A stretch of DNA of 64,000 bases from CAITSH01 sp945892985 (GTDB lineage Bacteria; Pseudomonadota; Gammaproteobacteria; Burkholderiales; SG8-39): positions 8,001 to 72,000 of the forward strand of contig CAMDDU010000022.1 in NCBI GenBank assembly GCA_945892985.1. Reading direction: 5' to 3'. Under the pieces are notes generated by a model. That model was not told the DNA's origin. It made no database searches and was given only the letters and a program-made list of their open reading frames with translations. This document shows positions 45,405 through 52,821 of the stretch, in pieces; within the stretch, counting starts at the first letter, position 1, and each line of letters opens with the position of its first letter. Position numbers and translations under genes: made by a program.

Positions 45405-46229
45405 ATGCTCATCTGCCAGATCAGCGATCTACACATCAAGGCGCCGGGCAAGCTGTCCTACCGCGTTGTTGACACCGCCGGCATGCTCGCGCGCTGCGTC
45501 GAGCACATCCTCGCGTTAAAGCAGCGGCCGGACCTCATCGTTGCCACGGGCGACCTCACCGACTTCGGCCGGCCCGAGGAATACGCCTGCCTGCGCGAAC
45601 TGCTCGCGCCGCTCGGCATACCGCTGCTGCTTGTGCCGGGCAACCACGATCATCGCGGAAACATGGTGGCGGCGTTTCCCGATCACGCCTACCTGAGGCA
45701 GGCGCCGCCCTTCATCCAGTACGCCATCGAGGACCTGCCGCTGCGCATTCTTGCGCTCGACACCGTCATCCCGGGCGAGGGCGGCGGCGAACTGTGCGAG
45801 ACGCGCCTTGCCTGGCTGGCGCAACAACTGGACAAGGCGCCGATGCGCCCCACGCTCATTCTCATGCACCACCCGCCGTTCAAGACCTTCATCGGCCACA
45901 TGGACGATTGCGGCCTTGCCGCCGCCGGCGCCGCCGCCCTCAAGGCCATTGTCGCGCGCCACCCGCAGGTCGAACGCATCCTGTGCGGCCACCTGCACCG
46001 GCCCATCCAGGTGCGCTGGGCCGGCACGCTCGCCTCCACCGCACCCAGCCCCGCGCACCAGGTCTGCCTTGACCTTAGCGCCGATGCGCCCTCGCAATTT
46101 GCCATGGAGCCGCCGGCCTACCAGCTGCACCAGTGGCACCCCGATCACGGCCTGGTGTCGCACACCGCGTTCATCGGCGACTTTGACGGGCCCTATCCGT
46201 TTTTTGACGGTGCCGGGCTGATCGACTGA
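45405..46229 (+). CDS. Calcineurin-like metallophosphodiesterase (CpdA/GpdQ-type)
   Basis: 274 residues. Dinuclear-metal motifs are complete: ISDLHI, ATGDLTDFG, PGNHDHRG, LMHHPP and CGHLHRP. The family hydrolyses cyclic nucleotides or glycerophosphodiesters. No signal peptide, so it acts in the cytoplasm on an imported ester. Its place at the end of the ABC operon favours a glycerophosphodiester-type substrate. The last codons (LID, stop) lie in an 8-bp tandem repeat. Confidence 0.88.
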   Translation: MLICQISDLHIKAPGKLSYRVVDTAGMLARCVEHILALKQRPDLIVATGDLTDFGRPEEYACLRELLAPLGIPLLLVPGNHDHRGNMVAAFPDHAYLRQAPPFIQYAIEDLPLRILALDTVIPGEGGGELCETRLAWLAQQLDKAPMRPTLILMHHPPFKTFIGHMDDCGLAAAGAAALKAIVARHPQVERILCGHLHRPIQVRWAGTLASTAPSPAHQVCLDLSADAPSQFAMEPPAYQLHQWHPDHGLVSHTAFIGDFDGPYPFFDGAGLID

Positions 46230-46276
46230 TCGACTGAACAACTGAACAACTGAACAACTGAACAACTGAACAACTG
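46221..46276. repeat. 8-bp tandem repeat at the phosphodiesterase stop codon
   Basis: Seven head-to-tail 8-mers: ATCGACTG twice, then AACAACTG five times. The first unit encodes the last residues and part of the stop of the phosphodiesterase. Confidence 0.9.
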
Positions 46277-46364
46277 CCCCCGCCCGCGGCGCAGTCCCGG
46301 CAAGTAGCACGGACATGGATATCTGCAAACACGACGGGGTCGTAGGGAGCAGAATCATCGCACT

Positions 46365-46397
46365 GCTGGAAACCCGCGCCAAATGGCGATCTCCAGC
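46365..46397. repeat. Dispersed hairpin repeat, copy 2
   Basis: GCTGGA-AACCC-GCGCCA-AA-TGGCG-ATC-TCCAGC: outer stem of 6 and inner stem of 5 bp. It lies between the convergent 3' ends of the phosphodiesterase and the phosphoglycerate-mutase-like gene. CGTAGGGAGCAGAATCATCGC (46341) and CGTAGGGAGCAGATTCTTCGC (about 46447) form a further direct repeat around it. The gap 46277-46538 has no gene. Confidence 0.65.
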
Positions 46398-46538
46398 CAA
46401 TGCTATCCGCAAACGCCCAATCGGCGCGGCTTTCCGGGTGGCGACCGTAGGGAGCAGATTCTTCGCGCCGTCCGCATCCGGCATAACGCCAAACCCTCGC
46501 CCTAGGGCGTTCTCAACGTATGCTGCCCGCCGCGCCGC

Positions 46539-47585
46539 TCACCCGAGTCGCAAATGCCAGGGCTTTGGCCTGCGCCAGAAGCGCGCCAGGTCTTGCCGCG
46601 CCGTCTCCAGCGCAAAGCCGCCATCCACGCCAAAGCCGTGCAGCGTGAGCATGCCGATGTGCTGCGCGCGCAGCGCCGCCACCAGCGGCGCAAACCATTC
46701 GGTTTCAAGCTGCATGAGTGCGGCCTCCCATCCGGCGATGTCGCCATAGGCGAGCGGGGCGGCCAGCCCATCGAGCAGCACCAGCCCAACACCCTCGGCT
46801 GGCGCCGCACCAAGCAGCGCCGCGGCCGAGGCGGGCAGCGCCTGCGAACCGACGCCCGCCATGGCGGCAAGCCCGAGCGCAAAGGCATCGTCGGCCCAGA
46901 CGCGGCCGAAGGGGCGTACCGTGTCCTCATCGTGCGCAGACTTTGCCGGCAGTGTGCCGGCGCCCCAGAACCACAGGCTGTTGACCGGCATCGCGCCGCG
47001 CGCTTCACGCGCCGCATTCACCGGGTGCTCGTGCAGCAGCATCTGCACTTCATTCAGGCGCGCATGCCAGGCCGCTGCGTCGGCGCCTTGCGGCAGGTTA
47101 GTGTTCACCGACTGCCCGGCAGTCTTTGCCAGCGGCGTCGTGGTGATCGCCGGCGTCAAAGGCAGCTGCGCATACCAGCGGTCGGGCCGCAGCGCCTGCA
47201 GGCTGAAGCCGTCGGCCGCGAAGTGGCTGTTCAGGCTTTGCACCAGCGCATCGGCTTCTTCGTGCGTGATCGCCAGCAGGCGCGCATCGGCGAGCAGCAA
47301 GTCGTTGCGCTGCAGCTTGAAGTGCACCGGATCAGCACGCAGCCAGCAGCCGGCGCCGGGCGTGCCGCCGTCGGCGAGCAGCGCAATTGGCGCCACCGGC
47401 CAGTCGGCCTGGCGCTCGATGCCGTGCACTTTGCACAACCACGCTTCGCTATCGGTGTCTTCGTGTCCGCTGCGCCGACCGCGCGCGAGCAGCAACTCGA
47501 GCGCGGCAAGGCGCGGCAGGGCGGAGGCGAAGTGATCGTGCTCGCGCGAACGAAGCAGGCCGGGGATGAGCAGGTGCAGGTGCAT
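46539..47585 (-). CDS. Cofactor-independent phosphoglycerate-mutase-like regulatory protein (RpfE-type)
   Basis: 348 residues starting MHLHLLIPGLLRS. The sequence (VNSLWFWGAGTLPA, ARPFGRVWADDAFALGLA-like block, EWFAPLVAALRAQ) matches proteins annotated as phosphoglycerate mutase or RpfE in betaproteobacteria. Metal and phosphate ligands of true phosphoglycerate mutases are not evident, so activity is doubtful. Its first 131 codons and 36 bases upstream are duplicated beyond the toxin-antitoxin pair. The original upstream region now lies about 1.1 kb away, so its promoter context has changed. Confidence 0.78.
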   Translation of the reverse strand: MHLHLLIPGLLRSREHDHFASALPRLAALELLLARGRRSGHEDTDSEAWLCKVHGIERQADWPVAPIALLADGGTPGAGCWLRADPVHFKLQRNDLLLADARLLAITHEEADALVQSLNSHFAADGFSLQALRPDRWYAQLPLTPAITTTPLAKTAGQSVNTNLPQGADAAAWHARLNEVQMLLHEHPVNAAREARGAMPVNSLWFWGAGTLPAKSAHDEDTVRPFGRVWADDAFALGLAAMAGVGSQALPASAAALLGAAPAEGVGLVLLDGLAAPLAYGDIAGWEAALMQLETEWFAPLVAALRAQHIGMLTLHGFGVDGGFALETARQDLARFWRRPKPWHLRLG

Positions 47586-47621
47586 GGGCTGAGTATACAG
47601 GCAGGCGTTTCATCGCCAATC
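47192..47621. repeat. 430-bp direct duplication, left copy
   Basis: Matches 48301-48730 at a constant offset of 1109 bases without indels, with roughly a dozen base differences by eye. It covers the 5' part and leader of the phosphoglycerate-mutase-like gene. The 679 bases between the copies hold the toxin-antitoxin pair. Confidence 0.9.
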
Positions 47622-47726
47622 CTTCACGCGGGGGTTGGGCGTCGTCAACACCCGGTGGCGCAAGCCTCGCCCCGGATTTGTGGCAAGCTATGATCTTCGA
47701 AGCCCTTGAATGCTGAGGAGACACAG

Positions 47727-47954
47727 ATGTCAAATACGCTCGAAGCTCTGCAAGCCGAGGTGCTGCGTCTGTCACCGGCAGACAGAGCGCGGCTCCTCGA
47801 TCGACTGATTGAAAGCCTCGACGTCGACAGCGCGGCGGAAGCCGCCTGGGATGAGCTCGCGGACAAGCGAGAAAGCGAGCTTGAAACTGGCGCTGTTCGG
47901 TCAGTGCCGCTTGACGTTGCTATTGCCAGATTGGAAGCGCGCTTCCCTGGATGA
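47727..47954 (+). CDS. Antitoxin, addiction-module component family
   Basis: 75 residues, MSNTLEALQAEVLRLSPADRARLLDRLIESLD, then an acidic stretch and LARLEARFPG-type end. It matches the short helical addiction-module proteins paired with ParE/RelE toxins. The ATG at 47727 has GAGGAG 7 bases upstream. The stop overlaps the toxin ATG by 4 bases, the usual coupling. Confidence 0.85.
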   Translation: MSNTLEALQAEVLRLSPADRARLLDRLIESLDVDSAAEAAWDELADKRESELETGAVRSVPLDVAIARLEARFPG

Positions 47955-48244
47955 AGATCACGCTTCATCCAGACGCTGAACAAGACATCCAAGACGCGGC
48001 TGAGTTCTACGAGCGCGAGGGTTCGCCTGTTTTGGCGGCAAGGTTCGTCGCCGAGTTCAAGCGGCTATTGAATCTCCTCATTGAACAACCGGGTATCGGA
48101 TCACCGCGTGCCAAAGGAAAACGTGGTTTTTCGATGAGCGTATTTCCCTACACTGTGATCTATCGCGCCGGTGCCGAAGAGATCAAGGTCTTGGTCGTCA
48201 AGCACGACAGAAAGCGTCCGGGTTATGGCCGCGCACGTACGTAA
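47951..48244 (+). CDS. RelE/ParE family toxin
   Basis: 97 residues. MKITLHPDAEQDIQDAAEFYE opens the ParE fold; GKRGFSMSVFPYTVIYRAG and VVKHDRKRPGYGRAR are the conserved end. ParE toxins poison gyrase and RelE toxins cut mRNA; the family resemblance leans to ParE. Base composition looks less GC-rich than the neighbours, consistent with transfer. Confidence 0.87.
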   Translation: MKITLHPDAEQDIQDAAEFYEREGSPVLAARFVAEFKRLLNLLIEQPGIGSPRAKGKRGFSMSVFPYTVIYRAGAEEIKVLVVKHDRKRPGYGRART

Positions 48245-48274
48245 CCAAGCCAACTCCACCGGAGCAACGTCCAG

Positions 48275-48694
48275 CTAATCGCTATACGGGACTCGCCACT
48301 GCGCCTGCAGGCTGAAGCCGTCGGCCGCGAAGTGGCTGTTCAGGCTTTGCACCAGCGCATCGGCTTCTTCTTGCGTGATCGCCAGCAGGCGCGCATCGGC
48401 GAGCAGCAAGTCGTTGCGCTGCAGCTTGAAGTGCACCGGATCGGCACGCAGCCAGCAGCCGGCGCCGGGCGTGCCGCCGTCGGCGAGCAGCGCAATGGGC
48501 GCCACTGGCCAGTCGGTCTGGCGCTCGATGCCGTGCACCTTGCACAACCACGCTTCGCTATCGGTGTCCTCGTGCCCGCTGCGCCGACCGCGCGCGAGCA
48601 GCAACTCGAGCGCGGCAAGGCGCGGCAGGGCGGGGGCGAAGTGATCGTGCTCGCGCGAGCGTAGCAGGCCGGGGATGAGCAGGTGCAGGTGCAT
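48275..48694 (-). pseudogene. Truncated duplicate of the phosphoglycerate-mutase-like gene
   Basis: Starts MHLHLLIPGLLRSREHDHF like the full gene, and follows it for 131 residues to FSLQA. It then leaves the homology at 48301 and ends after QWRVPYSD. It keeps the original upstream neighbour (the KTSC-like gene), so it is the promoter-side remnant. It lacks nearly two thirds of the protein and is presumably non-functional. Confidence 0.85.
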
Positions 48695-48730
48695 GGGGCG
48701 AGCATACAGGCAGGCGTTTCATCGCCAATC
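48301..48730. repeat. 430-bp direct duplication, right copy
   Basis: Partner of 47192-47621. Identity stops abruptly at 48301 and 48730. The last bases are inside the 3' end of the KTSC-like gene, showing that this copy sits in the ancestral context. Confidence 0.9.
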
Positions 48731-48940
48731 GGCTGGAAAGATAAGACTGGTGCGGATTTGCGGGCGGTTGCCGAAATTCTGGGCCGGCGAGGGGCTGCTC
48801 ATGAGTTGGCGGTGTATTTTCGCTGACACGCCCTTGTAGGCGATGATCCTGCCGTCGCTGAATTCGAGTTCGAGCAACTGTTTGCCGGCATCGTAGCCGG
48901 TCGAGCGGATGCGGATGGGGTTGAATTTTTTGCGTTCTAT
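48719..48940 (-). CDS. KTSC-domain-like small protein, start codon unclear
   Basis: On the minus strand, a frame reads IERKKFNPIRIRSTGYDAG, then LLELEFSDGRIIAYKGVSAKIHRQL and ends IFPADWR. This resembles KTSC-domain proteins (SxGYDxxxxxLxVxFxxGxxYxYxxV). No ATG, GTG or TTG exists between the upstream in-frame stop and the domain; an ATA at 48940 stands where a start would be expected. It is either a gene using a rare start or one that has lost its start codon. Confidence 0.5.
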   Translation of the reverse strand: MERKKFNPIRIRSTGYDAGKQLLELEFSDGRIIAYKGVSAKIHRQLMSSPSPAQNFGNRPQIRTSLIFPADWR

Positions 48941-49028
48941 GCCGCTGATTATCGCCCGGGACGGCGTGGCTGTGATGGGGCGCCGGTAGCCACCCCGGCC
49001 GATACCCTGACTGATAGAATTCGCCCCT

Positions 49029-50265
49029 GTGAACTACGAACTCTTCATCGGACTGCGCTACACGCGCGCAAAGCGACGCAATCGCTTTGTATCGTTCATT
49101 TCGCTCACCTCCATGCTGGGCATCGCGCTGGGCGTGGCCGCGCTGATCGTGGTGTTGTCGGTGATGAACGGCTTCCAGGAGGAGCTGCGCTCGCGCATCC
49201 TCGGGGTCGCCTCTCACGTGCAGATCACCGGCGCAGACAACCAGCTGGCCGACTGGCCGGCCGTGGTGCAGCGGGTGGTAAAAAACCCGCTGGTGGTGGC
49301 GGCCGCGCCTTACGTCAACGCCCAGGGCATGCTGTCCTTTGACGGCGCGGTGCGCGGCTCGGTCATCCGTGGCGTGATACCCGAGGCCGAGGGGCGCGTC
49401 GCCGAGATCGGCAAGCATATGCGCGCGGGCCGGCTCGACAGCCTCGCCTCGGGTGGTTTCAATATTGTGCTTGGCTCAGAGCTGGCGCGCGCCCTTGGTG
49501 CGCGCGTGGGTGAGAAAGTTACGCTGATCGCGCCGCAGGGCCTGGTGACCCCGGCCGGCGTGGTGCCGCGCCTGAAGCAATTCACCGTGTCGGGCATTTT
49601 CGAGGTCGGCATGTTCGAATATGACTCCGGCCTTGCCCTCGTTCACATCGAGGACGCGCAGCGGCTTTACCAGATGGGGGCGCGCGTGTCGGGCGTGCGT
49701 CTGCGCCTGACCGACCTCTTTCAGTCGCGCCAGGTGACGCGCGAGCTGATGCTGGACCGCGCACTGGGCGATGTGTATGTCAGCGACTGGACGCGCAGCC
49801 ACGCCAATTTCTTTCGCGCCGTGCAGATAGAAAAGAACGTCATGTTCATCATCCTGACGCTGATCGTGGCGGTGGCGGCATTCAATATTGTTTCGACGCT
49901 GGTGATGGCGGTGACCGACAAGCAGCCCGATATCGCCATCCTGCGCACCCTTGGCGCGAGCCCCGGCGGCATTATGAAAATTTTCATCGTGCAGGGTGTG
50001 CTGATCGGCGTCATTGGTACGCTGATTGGCGTGGCCGGTGGCGTGCTGCTGGCCTGGAATATCGACGTCGTGGTGCCTTTCATAGAGCGCGTGGTCGGTA
50101 TGCAGTTTCTTGCCAAGGAGATCTACTACATCAGCGAGCTGCCCTCCGACCTGCAGTTGCGCGATGTGCTCACCGTCGCCATCGTTTCGCTGGTGCTGTC
50201 GCTGCTTGCCACCATCTATCCGAGCTGGAGCGCTTCGCGCGTCAACCCGGCCGAGGCGCTGCGCT

Positions 50266-50273
<8 letters not shown>
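49029..50273 (+). CDS. lolC: Lipoprotein-releasing ABC transporter permease LolC/E
   Basis: 414-residue inner-membrane subunit that releases lipoproteins to the LolA carrier. One N-terminal helix (RFVSFISLTSMLGIALGVAAL), a large periplasmic domain (about 50-265), then three C-terminal helices (MFIILTLIVAVAAFNIVSTL onwards) match the MacB/LolC topology. NRFVSFISLTSMLGIALGV is a family hallmark. The start is GTG 49029. It overlaps lolD by 8 bases. Confidence 0.94.
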
Positions 50274-50958
<685 letters not shown>

Positions 50959-50971
50959 CCGCCGGCACGAT

Positions 50972-51006
50972 GGCTGGAGAGCTCCGCCAGGAGCGGGTTT
51001 TCAGCC
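50972..51006. repeat. Dispersed hairpin repeat, copy 3
   Basis: GGCTGGAGA-GCTCC-GCCA-GGAGC-GGG-TTTTCAGCC: outer and inner stems with a 3-base bulge and G-T pairs. It lies 14 bases after the lolD stop, facing the decayed receptor gene. Confidence 0.65.
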
Positions 51007-51039
51007 TGTTCTCCTGCGGTAGTGTCGCCTCCCGTCTCC

Positions 51040-51400
51040 CGTTCCCAGTCGAGTTTGATTCCGGCCGCCTTGATCACGCCGCTCCAGCGTGCGCAATTGT
51101 TCCGGGGTGCCGGTGCTGGGGTAAATGCCGGGCGGCCACCGACGGATCGTTCATCGCTTTTTTGACTTCGGCGTTGAGCTTTTCGATGATTGCGTCGGGC
51201 GTTCCGGCCGGGGCGAACAGCCCGGTCCAGTTGCTGAACTCCAGCGAGCGGAAACCCACTTTGAGTAGAGCATAGGATTGACCGACATGGTCGAGTCCAC
51301 CGCGAGGAACAGTGTGTAACCGTCGGGCGGGGATTTGGCCACGGCCTCGGCTGCGATTACAAAGTAGCCGCCTGGACGGTTCTCGACAATTTCGTCCCTT
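51040..51400 (-). pseudogene. Remnant of a Bug/TctC-type receptor gene
   Basis: Pieces of one Bug protein occur in different minus-strand frames: VENRPGGYFVIAAEAVAKSPPDGYT near 51310-51400, then FSNWTGLFAPAGTPDAIIEKLNAEVKKA near 51150-51250, then WSGVIKAAGIKLDW near 51045-51085. The N-terminus and signal peptide are gone and the middle is deleted. It cannot make a working receptor. It abuts a truncated methyltransferase on the other strand at about 51395. Confidence 0.85.
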
Positions 51401-51821
51401 CTCCCGCCGTCTGCTCGGCGTCGATCTCTCGCCGCGCATGCTGGCGCCGGCAACTGAAAAACGCGTCTATGACGAACTGGTGCAGGGCGAGATTCTGGAG
51501 TACCTCGGGCGCGCCGCGGGCGTGGCCGACGTCGTGGTTTGCGCCAACGTGCTCATCTACTTCGGCAGCCTAGACGCGCTTGTCGCGGGCCTTGCGCGTA
51601 GCTTGCGTCGTGGTGGCCGGTTTGTGTTTGACGTCGAAAAGGGCGAGGGTATGACCTCCGGCTTTCACGTCAGCGGGCGCTATACCCATTCTCTCGCATT
51701 GCTTGAAAAAGCCTTGCAGCCGCACGGCTTTGTGTTGACGCAGGTGCATGAGATGGTGATGCGCAGCGAGCTTGGCAAGCCGGTGGCGGGTGTGCACGTG
51801 GTGGCCCGCTTGCCAGTCTGA
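51395..51821 (+). pseudogene. 3' fragment of a SAM-dependent methyltransferase gene
   Basis: About 140 residues in frame, starting within motif I (LLGVDLSPRMLAPA) and continuing through VADVVVCANVLIYFG, FVFDVEKGEG, HSLALLEKALQPHGF and AGVHVVARLPV. The glycine-rich SAM loop and everything before it are missing, and there is no start codon context. It is a class I methyltransferase truncated at its 5' end. Confidence 0.8.
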
Positions 51822-51827
51822 AGCGGT

Positions 51828-51852
51828 GACGCAAGCGCAGCCCGCTTGCGTC
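51828..51852 (+). terminator. Terminator after the methyltransferase fragment
   Basis: GACGCAAGC, 7-base loop, GCTTGCGTC: a perfect 9-bp stem 6 bases after the stop, followed by TCCTTCC. The rest of the gap to 52037 has no gene. Confidence 0.7.
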
Positions 51853-51885
51853 TCCTTCCGAATGCGGCGGTGCGACTGATGGGCG

Positions 51886-51915
51886 CTTACACCCTTACAC
51901 CTTTACACCTTTACA
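51886..51915. repeat. 8-bp tandem repeat (CTTACACC type)
   Basis: CTTACACC twice, then TTTACACC and TTTACA. A TAAGAC-type short repeat (AGTAAGACGTAAGACGAATAAGACAAG) follows at about 51954-51982. Confidence 0.75.
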
Positions 51916-52037
51916 ATGACGTTTTACCCGCGTACTGCCTTCGTGCCGTGCTGAGTAAGACGTAAGACGAATAAGACAAGTAAGGCGATTGAGGCAACGG
52001 CATCCGACTTCCTGAACGTGAAAGCGCATTTCCAGCC

Positions 52038-52763
52038 ATGCAGCTAACCGAAGACCTCGATAAACTCGCCCGCGCCTGCCGCATCCTTGAGATGGAAGGC
52101 CACGGCGACATGACGCTGGGGCATCTTTCATTGCGCGACCCGCAGGGCCGCGGATACTGGCTCAAGCGTAACGCCTATGGCCTGGGGGAAATCACCTCGG
52201 CCGCCGATTTTGTGCTGGTCGACGGCGAGGGCAACAAGCTCGAAGGCGAGGGCGGGCGCCATTCCGAGTGGCCGATCCACTCGGAAATCCTGCGCGTGCG
52301 TCCCGATGTCCGGGTGGTGGCGCACACCCACCCCCTGCATGCGAGTGTGCTGTCCGCGTTTGCCGCGCCGCTGGCGCCTTTCACGCTGGATGCCGATTAT
52401 TTTGAATGCCTGCCCTGTCATCGCGATGATGCCGCGCTGCTCAAGACCAAAGCGCAGGGGGCCGCGCTGGCCGCCTCGCTCGGTTCGCAGTTTGCCGTGC
52501 TGATGGCCAATCACGGCGTGACCTTTTGCGGCACGTCCATCGAACACGCCGTGTGCATGGGCATTTTTCTTGAGCGCGCAGCGCGCATTCATATCCTTGG
52601 CAGCAGCGCGAACCTCACGCCAATTTTCCCGAATGCCGCCACCAGGCTCAAGCGCCGCGGGCAGATCATGGCGCCGGTGCATATCGAGCACTCCTGGAAT
52701 TACTTCAGTCGCAAGCTCGACTGGCTCGCGCACACGCGCGGCGACGCCAAGGTGTTCGCTTGA
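52038..52763 (+). CDS. Class II aldolase/adducin family protein
   Basis: 241 residues. Zinc-site histidines are in AHTHPLHASV (HTH) and in ANHGVTFCG; the catalytic acid region is GHGDMTLGHLSLRDP. These enzymes cleave or decarboxylate sugar phosphates and oxo acids (fuculose-type aldolases, OtnC-like). HPLHASVLSAFAAPLAPFTLDADYFECLP is not clearly sugar-specific. It starts the accessory catabolic cluster, 58 bases before the ene-reductase. Confidence 0.87.
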   Translation: MQLTEDLDKLARACRILEMEGHGDMTLGHLSLRDPQGRGYWLKRNAYGLGEITSAADFVLVDGEGNKLEGEGGRHSEWPIHSEILRVRPDVRVVAHTHPLHASVLSAFAAPLAPFTLDADYFECLPCHRDDAALLKTKAQGAALAASLGSQFAVLMANHGVTFCGTSIEHAVCMGIFLERAARIHILGSSANLTPIFPNAATRLKRRGQIMAPVHIEHSWNYFSRKLDWLAHTRGDAKVFA

Positions 52764-52821
52764 TCCTGCGGTTCAAAACGATTGCGCGGGTGACGCCGCG
52801 GCGCGGCGCGCCGGGATAAGC

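Noticed and set aside
47951..48244. TA pair as part of a larger defence island
   Set aside because: No restriction, nuclease, retron or other defence genes lie next to it; neighbours are housekeeping genes.
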